Part shown: piece by piece, positions 45,122 to 54,757 of the stretch
Numbering within the stretch: position 1 is the first letter of the stretch
How the letters are laid out: each line of letters opens with the position of its first letter
DNA from: Paraburkholderia dilworthii
GTDB taxonomy: Bacteria > Pseudomonadota > Gammaproteobacteria > Burkholderiales > Burkholderiaceae
Length of the DNA stretch: 64,000 nucleotides
Assembly: GCF_000472525.1 (NCBI RefSeq)
Contig: NZ_AWZT01000006.1
Location: 62,197-126,196 of the forward strand
Direction of reading: 5' to 3'
Notes under the pieces: model-generated
Databases searched by the model: none
The model's input: the letters and a program-made list of their open reading frames with translations, nothing else
What the model was told of the DNA's origin: nothing
Translations under genes and position numbers: made by a program

Positions 45122-45663
45122 CCGCCTTCAACGATCCGCGTGCGGCCGCCCGCGGCAATACGAATACAGCGCCGCCACTTATTGCCCTGCGTCGCTTTAG
45201 ATGGCGCTCGCGGTGCGATGTCGAAGCTGCGGAAGGTGCCGATCAACTGGCCTGCGGGTGGCGTGAATGTCAGGTTCGTCTGAGTGCCGACAATGCTCAC
45301 TGAGGGGAGCGAGGAATGTGCGCGCAGCAGCGTAACGGTGCCGGCGCGGTCGGCCAGTACCGCCCAGCCGCACGACCAGTCGGCCACGCCATTGCCGCAC
45401 GGTTGGCCGGCGGCAAGGCAGTGCCGCGCCGCATCGGTCCGGCACACGGTAACGCGAGCGCCGCGACGCACTGCTTCACTGCGTGCATAGGCGAAGGTCG
45501 ACACGAGCGCCTTGCCGCGTGCGTCGACCTGATCCCGCACATGCCACGCTACGAACGACGGGGTCACCATCACCGCGACCACCGCCAGCAGCGCGACCAC
45601 CACGAGCGTTTCGGCAAGCGTAAATCCGCCGCGCGGCGGGGAAGCGATTGCATGCTGTTTCAT
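45103..45663 (-). CDS. fimT: FimT/FimU-type (GspH family) minor pilin
   Basis: The second ATG (45663) has AGGGA five bases upstream and gives 186 residues. The signal is PPRGG/FTLAETLVVVALLAVVAVMVTPSFVAWHVRDQVDARGKALVSTFAYARSEAVRRG, with Glu5. The GspH globular domain follows (VTVCRTDAARHC, DWSCGWAVLAD, LTFTPPAGQLIGTF). It is the first gene of the minor-pilin unit. No promoter was fixed in the 200 bp upstream. Confidence 0.88.
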   Translation of the reverse strand: MKQHAIASPPRGGFTLAETLVVVALLAVVAVMVTPSFVAWHVRDQVDARGKALVSTFAYARSEAVRRGARVTVCRTDAARHCLAAGQPCGNGVADWSCGWAVLADRAGTVTLLRAHSSLPSVSIVGTQTNLTFTPPAGQLIGTFRSFDIAPRAPSKATQGNKWRRCIRIAAGGRTRIVEGGCGAAS

Positions 45664-45867
45664 CTGCATCCCTGAATGTTTTCACAGAATGCAGACAATC
45701 TAGCGATTCGCGGACGACTCGACAATCGGCCGAACGGCCAGGTGGCATTCAGACGCTAGTGCGCGCAAGAATTCACGCGACGAACCATAACGGAGCGGCA
45801 AATGCAGAGACGTAGAGCCACACGGCAAAACACGAATAGTCGGACGCGACGCGAGGTGCGTCCGCGC

Positions 45868-46350
45868 TCAGCGCTTGCGGGAAGGCTTCGGAGGAGAGGA
45901 GGCGCGGCGAAACTCTTCGATCACGTCTTCAAATTCGGAGACGTCTTCGAAGCGCCGGTAAACAGACGCAAAACGAACATAGGCAATCGTGTCGAGCGCG
46001 CGCAACTCATTCATCACGAGCTCGCCGAGGCGCTCGCTGCGCACTTCGCGCTCGCCGCTGCCGAGCAGTTGATATTCGATTCGGGCGACGGCGGCGTCGA
46101 TCGCGTCCGCTGCAACCGGGCGCTTGCGCAGCGCCAGTTGCATGCTCGCGACAATTTTGCGGCGGTCGAACTCGGTACGGCTGCCATCTTTCTTGACGAC
46201 CGACGGCAACGCCAGCTCGACCCGCTCATACGTCGTGAAACGTTTGTCGCAGGCCGGGCAGCGGCGGCGCCGGCGAATCGTCGCGCCGTCTTCGGAGACA
46301 CGCGAGTCGACGACCTGCGTATCGGCGTGACGGCAGAAAGGGCAATGCAT
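45868..46350 (-). CDS. nrdR: Transcriptional repressor NrdR
   Basis: The 160-residue protein has the zinc ribbon [43 protein letters not shown] (Cys3, 6, 31, 34) and an ATP-cone ([29 protein letters not shown] ... [19 protein letters not shown]). NrdR senses ATP/dATP and represses ribonucleotide reductase genes. It follows glyA at six bases' distance, an arrangement common in this group. Confidence 0.96.
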   Translation of the reverse strand: MHCPFCRHADTQVVDSRVSEDGATIRRRRRCPACDKRFTTYERVELALPSVVKKDGSRTEFDRRKIVASMQLALRKRPVAADAIDAAVARIEYQLLGSGEREVRSERLGELVMNELRALDTIAYVRFASVYRRFEDVSEFEDVIEEFRRASSPPKPSRKR

Positions 46351-46356
46351 GGCGGC

Positions 46357-47604
46357 TTAGCGGTAGACCGGGAAACGCTGCGTCAACTCGGCAACTTGCC
46401 CGCGCACACGTTCGATCGTGGCTGTGTCTTCCGGGTTTTCGAGCACGTCGGCAATCAGATTGCCCACCTGCTCTGCTTCCTTGACGCCGAAGCCACGCGT
46501 AGTCATAGCCGGCGAGCCGAGACGGATGCCGCTTGTCACGAACGGCTTTTCCGGGTCGTTCGGAATCGCGTTCTTGTTGACCGTGATGTGAGCGGCGCCC
46601 AGCGCGGCCTCCGCGGCCTTGCCGGTAATCTTCTTCGCGCGCAGGTCGACCAGCATTACGTGGCTTTCGGTACGGCCGGAGACAATGCGCAGACCGCGCT
46701 TGACCAGCGTTTCCGCCAGCACACGGGCATTTTCGACGACCTGTTGCTGGTAAGCCTTGAATTCCGGCGACAGCGCTTCCTTGAACGCAACGGCCTTACC
46801 GGCGATCACGTGCATCAGCGGGCCACCTTGAATGCCCGGGAAGATTGCCGAGTTGATCTGCTTTTCGAATTCGGCCTTCATCAGAATCACGCCGCCGCGC
46901 GGGCCGCGCAGGCTCTTGTGCGTGGTAGTGGTGACGAAATCCGCGTGCGGCACCGGGTTCGGATACACGCCCGCCGCAATCAGCCCCGCGTAGTGCGCCA
47001 TATCGACCATGAAGTACGCGCCGACCGACTTCGCGATTCGGGACATACGTTCGAAGTCGATGCGCAGCGCGAATGCGGACGCGCCAGCAACGATCAGCTT
47101 CGGCTTGTGTTCCTGCGCGAGCTTTTCGGCAGCGTCGTAGTCGATGTCTTCAGCTTCGTTCAGGCCGTAGCTCACCACGTTGAACCACTTGCCCGACATG
47201 TTGACGGGCGATCCGTGAGTCAGGTGGCCGCCGTGCGCGAGGCTCATGCCCATGATCGTGTCGCCCGGCTTGAGCATCGCGAAGAACACGCCCTGGTTTG
47301 CCTGCGAGCCCGAGTTCGGCTGTACGTTGGCAGCTTCCGCGCCGAACAGCTGCTTCACCCGGTCGATGGCCAGTTGCTCCGCCACGTCGACATATTCGCA
47401 GCCGCCGTAGTAGCGCTTGCCCGGATACCCTTCGGCGTACTTGTTCGTGAGTTGCGAGCCTTGCGCAGCCATCACAGCGGGGCTCGTGTAGTTTTCCGAC
47501 GCGATCAATTCGATGTGCTCTTCCTGACGGCGGTTTTCCTGCTCGATCACCTTCCAGAGTTCAGGGTCGACGTTGGCGATGGTGCTTTGGGCTCTGTCAA
47601 ACAT
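46357..47604 (-). CDS. glyA: Serine hydroxymethyltransferase
   Basis: The 415-residue enzyme begins [45 protein letters not shown]. It has [46 protein letters not shown] with the PLP lysine, [24 protein letters not shown] and [17 protein letters not shown]. It converts serine and tetrahydrofolate to glycine and methylene-tetrahydrofolate, the main source of one-carbon units. It shares a transcript with nrdR. Confidence 0.97.
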   Translation of the reverse strand: MFDRAQSTIANVDPELWKVIEQENRRQEEHIELIASENYTSPAVMAAQGSQLTNKYAEGYPGKRYYGGCEYVDVAEQLAIDRVKQLFGAEAANVQPNSGSQANQGVFFAMLKPGDTIMGMSLAHGGHLTHGSPVNMSGKWFNVVSYGLNEAEDIDYDAAEKLAQEHKPKLIVAGASAFALRIDFERMSRIAKSVGAYFMVDMAHYAGLIAAGVYPNPVPHADFVTTTTHKSLRGPRGGVILMKAEFEKQINSAIFPGIQGGPLMHVIAGKAVAFKEALSPEFKAYQQQVVENARVLAETLVKRGLRIVSGRTESHVMLVDLRAKKITGKAAEAALGAAHITVNKNAIPNDPEKPFVTSGIRLGSPAMTTRGFGVKEAEQVGNLIADVLENPEDTATIERVRGQVAELTQRFPVYR

Positions 47605-48117
47605 ACGGATTCCGTTGAGTGTGTTCAGGTTGACCGGATCGTGCGCCGAATTTTGCGTAGAGGGTACGCGGCGCTGCTGGCGGCTGGGCCAGCCCTGACG
47701 TGGCGGAGGGAGAATCGCCGCACACGCGAGGCAGGACAGCCACCGTCAGCGCAAATCGATGCGCGCGGTTCACGGCTGCCCAGGCGAACGGCAAAACGGC
47801 ACCCTGCGCTTCACGGTGGGTTTTTCCACCTTGAACCCGATTGGTTGGATCGGTTCTATCGCCAGTCACGCAGGGATGAGCGCGTTAGTTTATTGGAAGA
47901 GGATCGAATAGGCAACCGCGTTTGCGCCGCCGCGCGGGGCGCGAGCGGGGAGGCGATCCACGGCGCGCAGTCGAGTGCCGAGCCGAGCCGCAAAAGCCCG
48001 CAGGAAGGCGGCTGCGCGCGTCACACGACGCAACCGACCCGGCTCGTCTATCCTTGCCGCAGCGCCGCATTGGAAGTAGGCTTGCGGCCTTTCTCTCCTA
48101 CCGACCAGGGAACTGCA
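47605..48117. other. Gene-free divergent region upstream of glyA and an SDR gene
   Basis: About 510 bp. I checked the glyA side for a glycine, SAM or SAH riboswitch core and did not find one. No gene is credible, although a plus-strand frame runs open through it by chance and joins the SDR gene. Promoters must be here but were not fixed. Confidence 0.45.
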
Positions 48118-48864
48118 ATGATCGTGTTCGTCACCGGGGCGTCCGCAGGATTCGGCGCCGCCATCGCTCGCGCCTTCGTTAAGGGCGGCCATCGCGTCGT
48201 CGCCACCGCCCGCCGCAAAGACCGCCTCGAGGCGCTCGCGGACGAACTCGGCGACGCGCTTCTGCCGTACGAACTCGACGTCCGGGACCGCGCGGCCGTG
48301 GAGGCGGTTCCGGCAGCCTTGCCCGCCGGATTCGCCGCCATCGACGTGCTCGTGAACAACGCCGGCCTCGCACTCGGCGTCGAGCCGGCGCATCAGGCCA
48401 GCGTCGACGAATGGCAGACGATGATCGAAACCAACTGCACCGGCCTCGTCCAGGTCACACATGCGTTGTTGCCCGGCATGGTGGAGCGCAAGCGCGGCCA
48501 TATTTTTAACCTCGGATCGGCCGCCGGCCGCTGGCCTTATGCGGGCGGTAACGTCTACGGCGCCACCAAGGCGTTCGTGCGCCAGTTCAGCCTGAATCTG
48601 CGCGCGGACCTGGCGGGCACCGCGCTTCGCGTGACCGACATCGAGCCGGGCCTGTGCGGCGGCACGGAGTTTTCGAACGTGCGCTTTCGGGGCGACGACG
48701 AAAAAGCCGGCAAGGTCTACGAAAACGTCCAGCCGCTGACGGCCGAAGATATCGCCGATTCGATCTACTGGATCGCCACTCGCCCGGCTCACGTCAACAT
48801 CAACACGATCGAACTGATGCCGGTGGCGCAATCGTTCGCCGGTTTGACCATTCATCGCGGCTAA
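48118..48864 (+). CDS. Short-chain dehydrogenase/reductase, YdfG-like
   Basis: The ATG at 48118 starts IVFVTGASAGFGAAIARAFVKGGHRVVATARR, the nucleotide-binding Rossmann turn. NNAGLALG, NLGSAAGRWPYAGGNVYGATKAFVRQF (catalytic Ser, Tyr, Lys) and TDIEPGLCGGTEFSNVRFRGDDEKAGKVYENVQPLTAEDIAD follow. The last segment is that of YdfG-type NADP-dependent enzymes acting on L-allo-threonine, serine or 3-hydroxypropionate. The protein has 248 residues. Proximity to glyA suggests a link to hydroxy-amino acids, as inference. Confidence 0.9.
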   Translation: MIVFVTGASAGFGAAIARAFVKGGHRVVATARRKDRLEALADELGDALLPYELDVRDRAAVEAVPAALPAGFAAIDVLVNNAGLALGVEPAHQASVDEWQTMIETNCTGLVQVTHALLPGMVERKRGHIFNLGSAAGRWPYAGGNVYGATKAFVRQFSLNLRADLAGTALRVTDIEPGLCGGTEFSNVRFRGDDEKAGKVYENVQPLTAEDIADSIYWIATRPAHVNINTIELMPVAQSFAGLTIHRG

Positions 48865-48932
48865 AGGCCCGCCAAACGGCGCGCACATCTTGAAACAGAC
48901 CTCGCGGTGTGCGTTCCGGTAAAATGCGCCGC

Positions 48933-49403
48933 ATGAATATGTCGACCAGCCAGCCAGGCACGGAAATCGGCCACACGTGGGGCATCCGCGTGTACTACGA
49001 AGATACCGACGCCGGCGGCATCGTGTTTTACGCGAACTATCTGAAGTTTTTTGAACGCGCGCGCACCGAATGGCTGCGCGCGTGCGGGATCGACCAGAAC
49101 CGGCTCGCCGATGAAACGGGCGCGATCTTCATCGTCCGCAGCACCGCGGTCGACTATCGGGCGCCCGCGCGGCTCGATGACGTCGTCAAGGTGGTGAGCC
49201 GGATCGAGCGGCTCGGCAGAGCGTCCGTGGACTTCGCGCAGGAAGCGTGGCGCGACGGCACGTTGCTTGCTACCGGCTCGATCCGGGTCGGCTGCGTCGA
49301 GCGTACAGCGCTGCGCCCCGCCGCAATCCCGCCATCGGTTCTGGCCGCCCTGCGGCGTGGACCATGCGTGAGCGACGGCGGCGTGTCAACGAACGCATGC
49401 TGA
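48933..49403 (+). CDS. ybgC: Tol-Pal-associated acyl-CoA thioesterase YbgC
   Basis: The hot-dog fold is evident: WGIRVYYEDTDAGGIVFYANYLKFFERARTEWLR with the catalytic Asp, then FIVRSTAVDYRAPARLDDVVKVVSRIERLGRASVDFAQEAWRDGTLLATGSIRVGCV. With the start at 48933 it has 156 residues; ATGs at 48924 and 48939 are also possible. A GTAAAAT hexamer-like -10 sits just upstream of the first ATG. The enzyme hydrolyses acyl-CoA or acyl-ACP, in a complex tied to phospholipid synthesis. It heads the tol-pal operon. Confidence 0.92.
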   Translation: MNMSTSQPGTEIGHTWGIRVYYEDTDAGGIVFYANYLKFFERARTEWLRACGIDQNRLADETGAIFIVRSTAVDYRAPARLDDVVKVVSRIERLGRASVDFAQEAWRDGTLLATGSIRVGCVERTALRPAAIPPSVLAALRRGPCVSDGGVSTNAC

Positions 49404-49560
49404 CTCTCGTTGTTACGGGGCCAGTGAACTCGCATCGATCAAGCAGCACAAAAGCATGGTTCGGCTTGCAGCACCGCCGATGCTTCCGTTTTGCTCACGG
49501 CAAGCTTCGTATGGCCTTGCAAAGCCGGACGCCCCTTTCGGGACGATAAAACGAACCTTT

Positions 49561-50238
49561 ATGAACACTACACAAGATCTGTCGATCGTTTCTCTCGTAC
49601 TCAATGCGAGCCTGCTGGCGCAGGCCGTCATGGCGCTCCTGTTGTTGTTGTCGCTGTTGTCGTGGACTTTCATCTTCCGCAAGTGGTTTGCGATCCGCCG
49701 CGCCCGCGCGCAAACTGAGCGTTTCGAACGCGATTTCTGGTCCGGCGGCGACCTGCAGGCGCTCTATCAAAGCGCGGCCAACAACCGTCACACCATCGGT
49801 GCACTGGAGCGGATTTTCGAATCCGGCATGCGCGAATTCCTCAAAGGCAAGGAAAAACGCCTGAACGATCCGGGCGCAATTCTCGACGGCGCGCGGCGTG
49901 CGATGCGTGCCGCGTTTCAGCGTGAAATGGACGTGCTGGAGGCGAACCTCGCGTTCCTCGCGTCGGTCGGTTCAGTCAGCCCGTATATCGGGCTGTTCGG
50001 CACCGTGTGGGGGATCATGAATGCGTTCCGCGGACTCGCCAACGTGCAGCAGGCCACGCTTGCGAACGTCGCGCCGGGCATTGCCGAGGCGCTGACCGCA
50101 ACCGCGATCGGCCTGTTCGCCGCGATCCCGGCCGTGGTCGCGTACAACCGCTACGCACACGACATCGACCGTCTGGCGATCCGCTTCGAGACCTTCATCG
50201 AAGAGTTCTCGAACATCTTGCAGCGCCAGGCGCACTAA
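49561..50238 (+). CDS. tolQ: Tol-Pal system proton channel subunit TolQ
   Basis: The 225-residue protein has three membrane segments (LVLNASLLAQAVMALLLLLSLLSWTFIF; VGSVSPYIGLFGTVWGIMNAF; GIAEALTATAIGLFAAIPAVVAYN), the pattern shared with ExbB and MotA. TolQ and TolR use the proton gradient to energise TolA. The start at 49561 matches the family; the reading frame is open 105 bases further upstream. Confidence 0.96.
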   Translation: MNTTQDLSIVSLVLNASLLAQAVMALLLLLSLLSWTFIFRKWFAIRRARAQTERFERDFWSGGDLQALYQSAANNRHTIGALERIFESGMREFLKGKEKRLNDPGAILDGARRAMRAAFQREMDVLEANLAFLASVGSVSPYIGLFGTVWGIMNAFRGLANVQQATLANVAPGIAEALTATAIGLFAAIPAVVAYNRYAHDIDRLAIRFETFIEEFSNILQRQAH

Positions 50239-50248
50239 GGAGTCCACG

Positions 50249-50695
50249 ATGGCAGGCTCTCGCTCCTCCAGCATGCGCGGCGGCCGCTCGCGCCGCGCGA
50301 TGTCCGACATCAACGTCGTGCCGTATATCGACGTGATGCTCGTGCTGCTCGTCATCTTCATGGTGACAGCGCCGCTCGTCGCGCCGTCCATCGTCAATCT
50401 GCCGACCGTCGGCGGTGCAGCGCCGCAGCAACAAACCCCGCCCGTGATCGTGAACATTCGTGCGGACGGCAACATGAGCGTCAAATACAAGGACGACTCC
50501 GGCGCGCAGCAGCAGGAGGACATGACGAAAGCCGGCCTCAACGGATTCATCGCGGACCGTGCGCAGTCGCATCCTGATCAGCCCGTCGTGATCGCCGCCG
50601 ACAAGACCGTCAAGTACGAAGCCGTGATGAACGTGATGTCCGAGTTGAAAGCACGGGGCGTCAAGCGCGTTGGATTGCTCGTCAAATCGCAATGA
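50249..50695 (+). CDS. tolR: Tol-Pal system subunit TolR
   Basis: The 148-residue protein has one membrane helix (AMSDINVVPYIDVMLVLLVIFMVTAPLV) containing the proton-carrying aspartate in VPYIDVMLVLL. A periplasmic domain follows (VNLPTVGG, VIAADKTVKYEAVMNVMSELKARGVKRVGLLVKSQ). It begins 10 bp after tolQ and overlaps tolA by four bases. Confidence 0.96.
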   Translation: MAGSRSSSMRGGRSRRAMSDINVVPYIDVMLVLLVIFMVTAPLVAPSIVNLPTVGGAAPQQQTPPVIVNIRADGNMSVKYKDDSGAQQQEDMTKAGLNGFIADRAQSHPDQPVVIAADKTVKYEAVMNVMSELKARGVKRVGLLVKSQ

Positions 50696-51693
50696 TCCGC
50701 AAGAACACCGAATACCCGCTCCAGCCACCGCGTGAACGCGGAACCGGGCGAGCCTTTGTGTTCGCTCTGGCGATGCACGCGCTGCTTGGGTTCTTCCTGT
50801 ATCACGGCATTCAGTGGCAAAACAGCACGCCCGAAGGCGCCGAAGCGGAACTGTGGACTGAAGTGCCGGACAGCGCGATCCCGCGCGTGGCTCCGCCGCC
50901 GCCCGCGCCCGTCGCGCCTGCCCCACCGGTGCCGGATGAACAGGCCGACATCGCGCTGCAGGAGAAGAAACGCAAGCAACAGGAAGCGGCTCGTCAGGCG
51001 CAACTTGCGGAACAGCAACGTCAGCAGAAGCTGCAGGCTCAGCAGGAGGCCGAGGCGAAACGTCAGCAGCAACTGGCCGAACAGGCGGCGCAACTGGCTG
51101 CTCAGAAAGCCGCAGCCGCGAAGCAAAAGCAACAACAGCAGCAGGCGGAAAAGCTCAAGCAGCAGCAACTGGCCGAGCAGCAAAAGCAGCAGTTGAAGGA
51201 ACAGCAAGAGGAACAGAAGCAGGCCGAAGCCGAAGCGCAGAAAAAGGCGGACGCCCAGAAGGCAGCGAAGGCCAAAGCGCAAGCCGAAGCCGCGGCGCAG
51301 GCCAAGAAGGTCGACGCCGAACGCCGCGCGCGCCTCGCGCAGATGCAAGGCATGGCGGGGCCTCCGGGCTCGACCGGCAATGGCCTTGGCAAGAGCGGCA
51401 CCGGCAGCGGCTCGGGCGGTAATGCGGCATCGCCGGGGTACGCCGACAAGGTGCGTCGCGTGGTGCGGCCAAACATTTCCTGGGGTGGCGAAACGGAGGG
51501 TCTCGAAACCGTGATCGCCGTTCGTTGTTCGCCGACGGGCACGCTGTTGAGCGCGACCATCGCGCACAGCAGCGGCAACTCGGCGTGGGACGACGCTGCG
51601 CTTCGGGCCGTTCAGCGCTCAGACCCAATGCCTCAGGATATCGATGGCAAGACGCCGCCAAACTTTAGAATCACGTTGCGGCCGGCAGGTTGA
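50692..51693 (+). CDS. tolA: Cell envelope integrity protein TolA
   Basis: The 333-residue protein has an N-terminal membrane helix (FVFALAMHALLGFFLYHGI) and a Pro-rich stretch. A long alpha-helical coiled region dominated by Gln, Lys, Ala and Glu runs from about residue 80 to 215. A Gly/Ser linker precedes the C-terminal domain (YADKVRRVVRPNISWGGETEGLETVIAVRCSPTGTLLSATIAHSSGNSAWDDAALRAVQRSD). It links the TolQR motor to Pal and TolB across the periplasm during cell constriction. Confidence 0.95.
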   Translation: MIRKNTEYPLQPPRERGTGRAFVFALAMHALLGFFLYHGIQWQNSTPEGAEAELWTEVPDSAIPRVAPPPPAPVAPAPPVPDEQADIALQEKKRKQQEAARQAQLAEQQRQQKLQAQQEAEAKRQQQLAEQAAQLAAQKAAAAKQKQQQQQAEKLKQQQLAEQQKQQLKEQQEEQKQAEAEAQKKADAQKAAKAKAQAEAAAQAKKVDAERRARLAQMQGMAGPPGSTGNGLGKSGTGSGSGGNAASPGYADKVRRVVRPNISWGGETEGLETVIAVRCSPTGTLLSATIAHSSGNSAWDDAALRAVQRSDPMPQDIDGKTPPNFRITLRPAG

Positions 51694-51829
51694 TGGCAGC
51701 CTGACAGTAAGGTGACAGCAGACGCGGCGCCCCACCCGGCGCGGCTCACTCGGGAACGAATTAGTTCTTTTCCGGTCTGTCTGCTGTTGCGAAGCTTTAG
51801 TAAAACCGTTTTTGGGGAATCCATACAGC

Positions 51830-53122
51830 ATGAGTTTGATGACCAAGCTAGGCCTGCGGACACTTGTAGCGTCGTGCCTGATCGCCGTCGGCGGCGCCGC
51901 CAACGCACAACTCAACGTCCTCGTGACGGGCGTCGGGTCCACCCAGTTTCCGATCGCAACGGCGAACTTCGCCAATGAAGCGAACTCGCCGCAACAGGTC
52001 AGCACCATCGTGCGTCAGGACCTGCAACGCAGCGGCAAATTTACCAATATCGACGCAGGCTCGGCTCCGGTTCCCGAAACGGCTTCGGTCGACCTCGGTA
52101 GCTGGAAGGCCAAGGGCGCGAATGCGTTCGTGGCCGGCAGCGTGAACCGCCTGCCGAACGGCCAGTACGAAGTGCGCTTCAAGCTGTACGACACCGTCAA
52201 GGGCGAAAGCCTCGGTGGCCTCGTGCTAGTGAGCCCGGAAAGCGGCCTGCGTATGAGCGCGCACAAGGTGGCCGACTACATCTACGCCAAATTGATGGGC
52301 GGGCGCGGCGTGTTTGCCACGCGGCTGTCGTATGTGATCAAGACCGGCAACCGTTATCAGTTGCAGATTTCCGATTCGGACGGTCAGGACGCGCACATTG
52401 CGCTTTCAAGTCCCGAGCCGATCATCTCGCCGGCATGGTCGCCTGACGGCACGAAGGTCGCATACGTTTCGTTTGAGAAGAAGAAGCCGATCGTCTACAT
52501 CCACGATCTGCCCACGGGCCGCCGCATTGTCGTGTCGGATCAGAAGGGCAATAACAGCGCGCCGGCATGGTCGCCGGATGGGCGCACGCTCGCCGTGGCG
52601 CTCTCGCGCACCGGCAACACGCAAATCTTCGCGGTCAATGCGGACGGCACCGGCATGCGCCGTCTCACGCAAGGCAGCTCGATCGACACCGAGCCGACCT
52701 TCTCGCCCGACGGCCAGACGATCTATTTCACCAGCGACCGTGGCGGCCAGCCGCAGATCTACAAGATGTCGGCGCAGGGCGAAAGCGCCGGCGCGGCACA
52801 GCGCGTGACCTTCACCGGCAGCTACAACACGAGCCCGCGCGTGAGCCCGGACGGCAAGCAGCTCGCGTATATTTCGCGCGTCGGCGGCGGCTTCAAGCTG
52901 TATATCCAGGACCTGCAAGGCGGAACAGCCACGGGCCTGACGGACACGACACATGACGAATCGCCGAGTTTCGCGGCGAACGGTCAGTACATTCTTTACG
53001 CCACTCAGGTCAACGGCCGTGGCGTATTGGCTGCGGTTTCGACCGACGGTCGCACCCGGCAGGTCCTGTCAGTGCAAGGCGGCAGCGTACGCGAGCCGTC
53101 CTGGGGCCCTTTCATGCAATAA
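51830..53122 (+). CDS. tolB: Tol-Pal system periplasmic beta-propeller TolB
   Basis: The ATG at 51830 gives 430 residues with a signal peptide ([19 protein letters not shown]). An N-terminal domain follows ([24 protein letters not shown]), then the six-bladed propeller with repeats of the type [64 protein letters not shown] and [19 protein letters not shown]. It binds Pal and TolA. Confidence 0.96.
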   Translation: MSLMTKLGLRTLVASCLIAVGGAANAQLNVLVTGVGSTQFPIATANFANEANSPQQVSTIVRQDLQRSGKFTNIDAGSAPVPETASVDLGSWKAKGANAFVAGSVNRLPNGQYEVRFKLYDTVKGESLGGLVLVSPESGLRMSAHKVADYIYAKLMGGRGVFATRLSYVIKTGNRYQLQISDSDGQDAHIALSSPEPIISPAWSPDGTKVAYVSFEKKKPIVYIHDLPTGRRIVVSDQKGNNSAPAWSPDGRTLAVALSRTGNTQIFAVNADGTGMRRLTQGSSIDTEPTFSPDGQTIYFTSDRGGQPQIYKMSAQGESAGAAQRVTFTGSYNTSPRVSPDGKQLAYISRVGGGFKLYIQDLQGGTATGLTDTTHDESPSFAANGQYILYATQVNGRGVLAAVSTDGRTRQVLSVQGGSVREPSWGPFMQ

Positions 53123-53153
53123 CGTTGATGCAATAACACAAGGAGAGTAAAAA

Positions 53154-53663
53154 ATGATGTCCAAACTTCGCTTCGCATTTGCAGTCCTCATGGTCGGTGT
53201 GTTGGCCGCATGTCACTCGGGCGTCAAGCTCGACGAAAACGCAAACAAGGGCGGCGCCGTCTCGACGCAGCCGAATCCGAACGATGTCGCGCAAGTGAAC
53301 GTCGACCCGCTGAACGATCCGAACAGCCCGCTCGCGAAGCGCAGCATCTACTTCGACTTCGACAGCTACTCGGTGAAGGACGACTATCAGTCGCTGCTGC
53401 AACAACACGCGCAGTACCTGAAGAGCCATCCGCAACGCCACGTGCTGATCCAGGGCAACACCGACGAGCGCGGCACGAGCGAGTACAACCTGGCACTGGG
53501 CCAGAAGCGTGCTGAAGCCGTGCGTCGTTCGCTGTCGCTGATGGGCGTGACCGACTCGCAAATGGAAGCCGTGAGCCTCGGCAAGGAAAAGCCGCAAGCT
53601 ACCGGTCATGACGAATCGTCGTGGGCACAAAACCGCCGCGCCGACCTCGTGTACCAACAGTAA
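53154..53663 (+). CDS. pal: Peptidoglycan-associated outer-membrane lipoprotein Pal
   Basis: A lipoprotein signal ends in GVLAAC, with the lipidated Cys20. The OmpA-like peptidoglycan-binding domain follows (RSIYFDFDSYSVKDDYQSLLQQHAQYLKSHP, VLIQGNTDERGTSEYNLALGQKRAEAVRRSL). The product has 169 residues. AAGGAG precedes the start at a good distance. Confidence 0.97.
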   Translation: MMSKLRFAFAVLMVGVLAACHSGVKLDENANKGGAVSTQPNPNDVAQVNVDPLNDPNSPLAKRSIYFDFDSYSVKDDYQSLLQQHAQYLKSHPQRHVLIQGNTDERGTSEYNLALGQKRAEAVRRSLSLMGVTDSQMEAVSLGKEKPQATGHDESSWAQNRRADLVYQQ

Positions 53664-53673
53664 GTAACGGGTG

Positions 53674-54432
53674 ATGAGCCGAATGACGCATCGTTTCTTC
53701 TGGCTGCGATTTGCCGCAGCGGCCTGCGTCGCGGGCACGGTCCTCGCGGCTGTGCCGGCGCACGCCGGCATCTTCGACGACGATCAGGCCCGCCAGGCCA
53801 TTCTCGATCTTCGGGCGAAGACCGACAGCCTGTCGAGTCAGTTGTCGGCGGCGCAGCGCACGATCCTCGATCAGTCCAACCGTCTCGACCAGATGAATCA
53901 ACAGGTCGCGACGCTGCGCGGGCAGAACGAGGACATGGCCAATCAGCTCGCCACGCTGCAAAAACAGCAGAAGGACTACTACACCGATCTGGACACGCGC
54001 CTGAAGAAATTCGAGCCGCAGCAACAAACGGTGGATGGCGTTCAGGGCGAGGTTCAGCCGGGCGAAACGGATTCGTTCAATGCGGCTTCACAGCAGTTTC
54101 GCAACGGCGACTTCAAGAATGCGGCGGCGTCGTTCCGCAGTTTCATCGCCAAGTATCCGAACAGCCCCTATCAGCCGACCGCGCAGTACTGGCTCGGCAA
54201 CGCGCTGTATGCGCTGCGCGATTACAAGGGCTCGACGGCGACTTGGCAAGGTGTCGTGAAGAACTACCCGCAGCATCCGCGCGCGCCCGAGGCATTGATG
54301 GCAATCGCGAACAATCAGCTCGAACAAGGCCAGAAGGCTGCGGCCAAGAAGACACTCGAGCAGATCGTCGCGCAATATGCCGGTTCGGACGTTGCGCAAT
54401 CGGCGCAAAGCAAGCTGTCGCAGATCAAGTAG
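53674..54432 (+). CDS. cpoB: Cell division coordinator CpoB (YbgF)
   Basis: The 252-residue protein has a signal peptide (FAAAACVAGTVLAAVPAHA). A coiled trimerisation region follows (RQAILDLRAKTDSLSSQLSAAQRTILDQSNRLDQMNQQVATLRGQNEDM), then tetratricopeptide repeats (FNAASQQFRNGDFKNAAASFRSFIAKYPNSPYQPTAQYWLGNALYALRDYKGS and further). CpoB couples Tol-Pal constriction to peptidoglycan synthesis. A GTG at 53671 or ATG at 53683 could also serve as start. A terminator follows at 54516. Confidence 0.94.
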   Translation: MSRMTHRFFWLRFAAAACVAGTVLAAVPAHAGIFDDDQARQAILDLRAKTDSLSSQLSAAQRTILDQSNRLDQMNQQVATLRGQNEDMANQLATLQKQQKDYYTDLDTRLKKFEPQQQTVDGVQGEVQPGETDSFNAASQQFRNGDFKNAAASFRSFIAKYPNSPYQPTAQYWLGNALYALRDYKGSTATWQGVVKNYPQHPRAPEALMAIANNQLEQGQKAAAKKTLEQIVAQYAGSDVAQSAQSKLSQIK

Positions 54433-54515
54433 TCGTAGTAGTGTCGAGTAGTTGGCAGTAACGCGCAGTGTCCGCGAAGGACAGAAAAGATGGTCACGCG
54501 CGCCTCTCGCTGGAA

Positions 54516-54544
54516 AGCCCGGGGTCTTCATCCCCGGGCTTTTC
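54516..54544 (+). terminator. Intrinsic terminator of the tol-pal operon
   Basis: A 9-bp stem AGCCCGGGG / CCCCGGGCT with a 7-base loop is followed by TTTTC. It lies 84 bp after the cpoB stop and before the tRNA promoter. Confidence 0.8.
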
Positions 54545-54591
54545 ACTATCTGAACTGCGCAAATCGTCCGTAACGGACTGCGCAGAACGGG

Positions 54592-54627
54592 TTGACAGCC
54601 CCTTGGGGCTATCGCTATAATTTCGCT
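54592..54627 (+). promoter_or_regulatory. Consensus sigma-70 promoter of tRNA-Lys
   Basis: TTGACA (54592-54597) and TATAAT (54616-54621) are both exact consensus and are separated by 18 bp. Transcription should start near 54628, eight bases before the mature tRNA. The 14-mer GCTATAATTTCGCT (54614-54627) recurs exactly before mutL. Confidence 0.9.
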
Positions 54628-54635
54628 TCTCTTTT

Positions 54636-54711
54636 GGGTCGTTAGCTCAGCTGGTAGAGCAGCGGACTTTTAATCCGTTGGTCACAGGTTCGAATCCCGT
54701 ACGGCCTACCA
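54636..54711 (+). tRNA. tRNA-Lys (anticodon TTT)
   Basis: The 76-base gene includes an encoded CCA end. D-loop TAGCTCAGCTGGTAGAGC, anticodon loop CTTTTAA with TTT at 54669-54671, and T-loop GGTTCGAATCC are all normal. It matches bacterial tRNA-Lys closely. The first pair of the acceptor stem is G-T. A terminator follows directly. Confidence 0.97.
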
Positions 54712-54720
54712 AAAGATTCA

Positions 54721-54757
54721 AGGGCTTACACGCGTCAGCGTCGTAAGCCCTTTTCTT
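54721..54757 (+). terminator. Intrinsic terminator of tRNA-Lys
   Basis: The stem AGGGCTTAC (54721-54729) pairs with GTAAGCCCT (54743-54751) around a 13-base loop and is followed by TTCTTTT. Confidence 0.85.

Noticed and set aside
47605..47900. Possible riboswitch upstream of glyA
   Set aside because: I looked for glycine, SAM and SAH riboswitch cores on the minus strand and found none. A covariance-model search would settle it.
45802..48864. A plus-strand frame open for about 1020 codons, antisense to nrdR and glyA and joining the SDR gene
   Set aside because: The part before 48118 mirrors the codons of nrdR and glyA and is Arg/His-rich without any motif. In high-GC genomes the opposite frame often lacks stops. 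Only the SDR part is a gene.
50960..51340. Repeat-like Gln/Lys/Ala-rich coding DNA
   Set aside because: This is the normal helical domain of TolA, not an independent repeat element.
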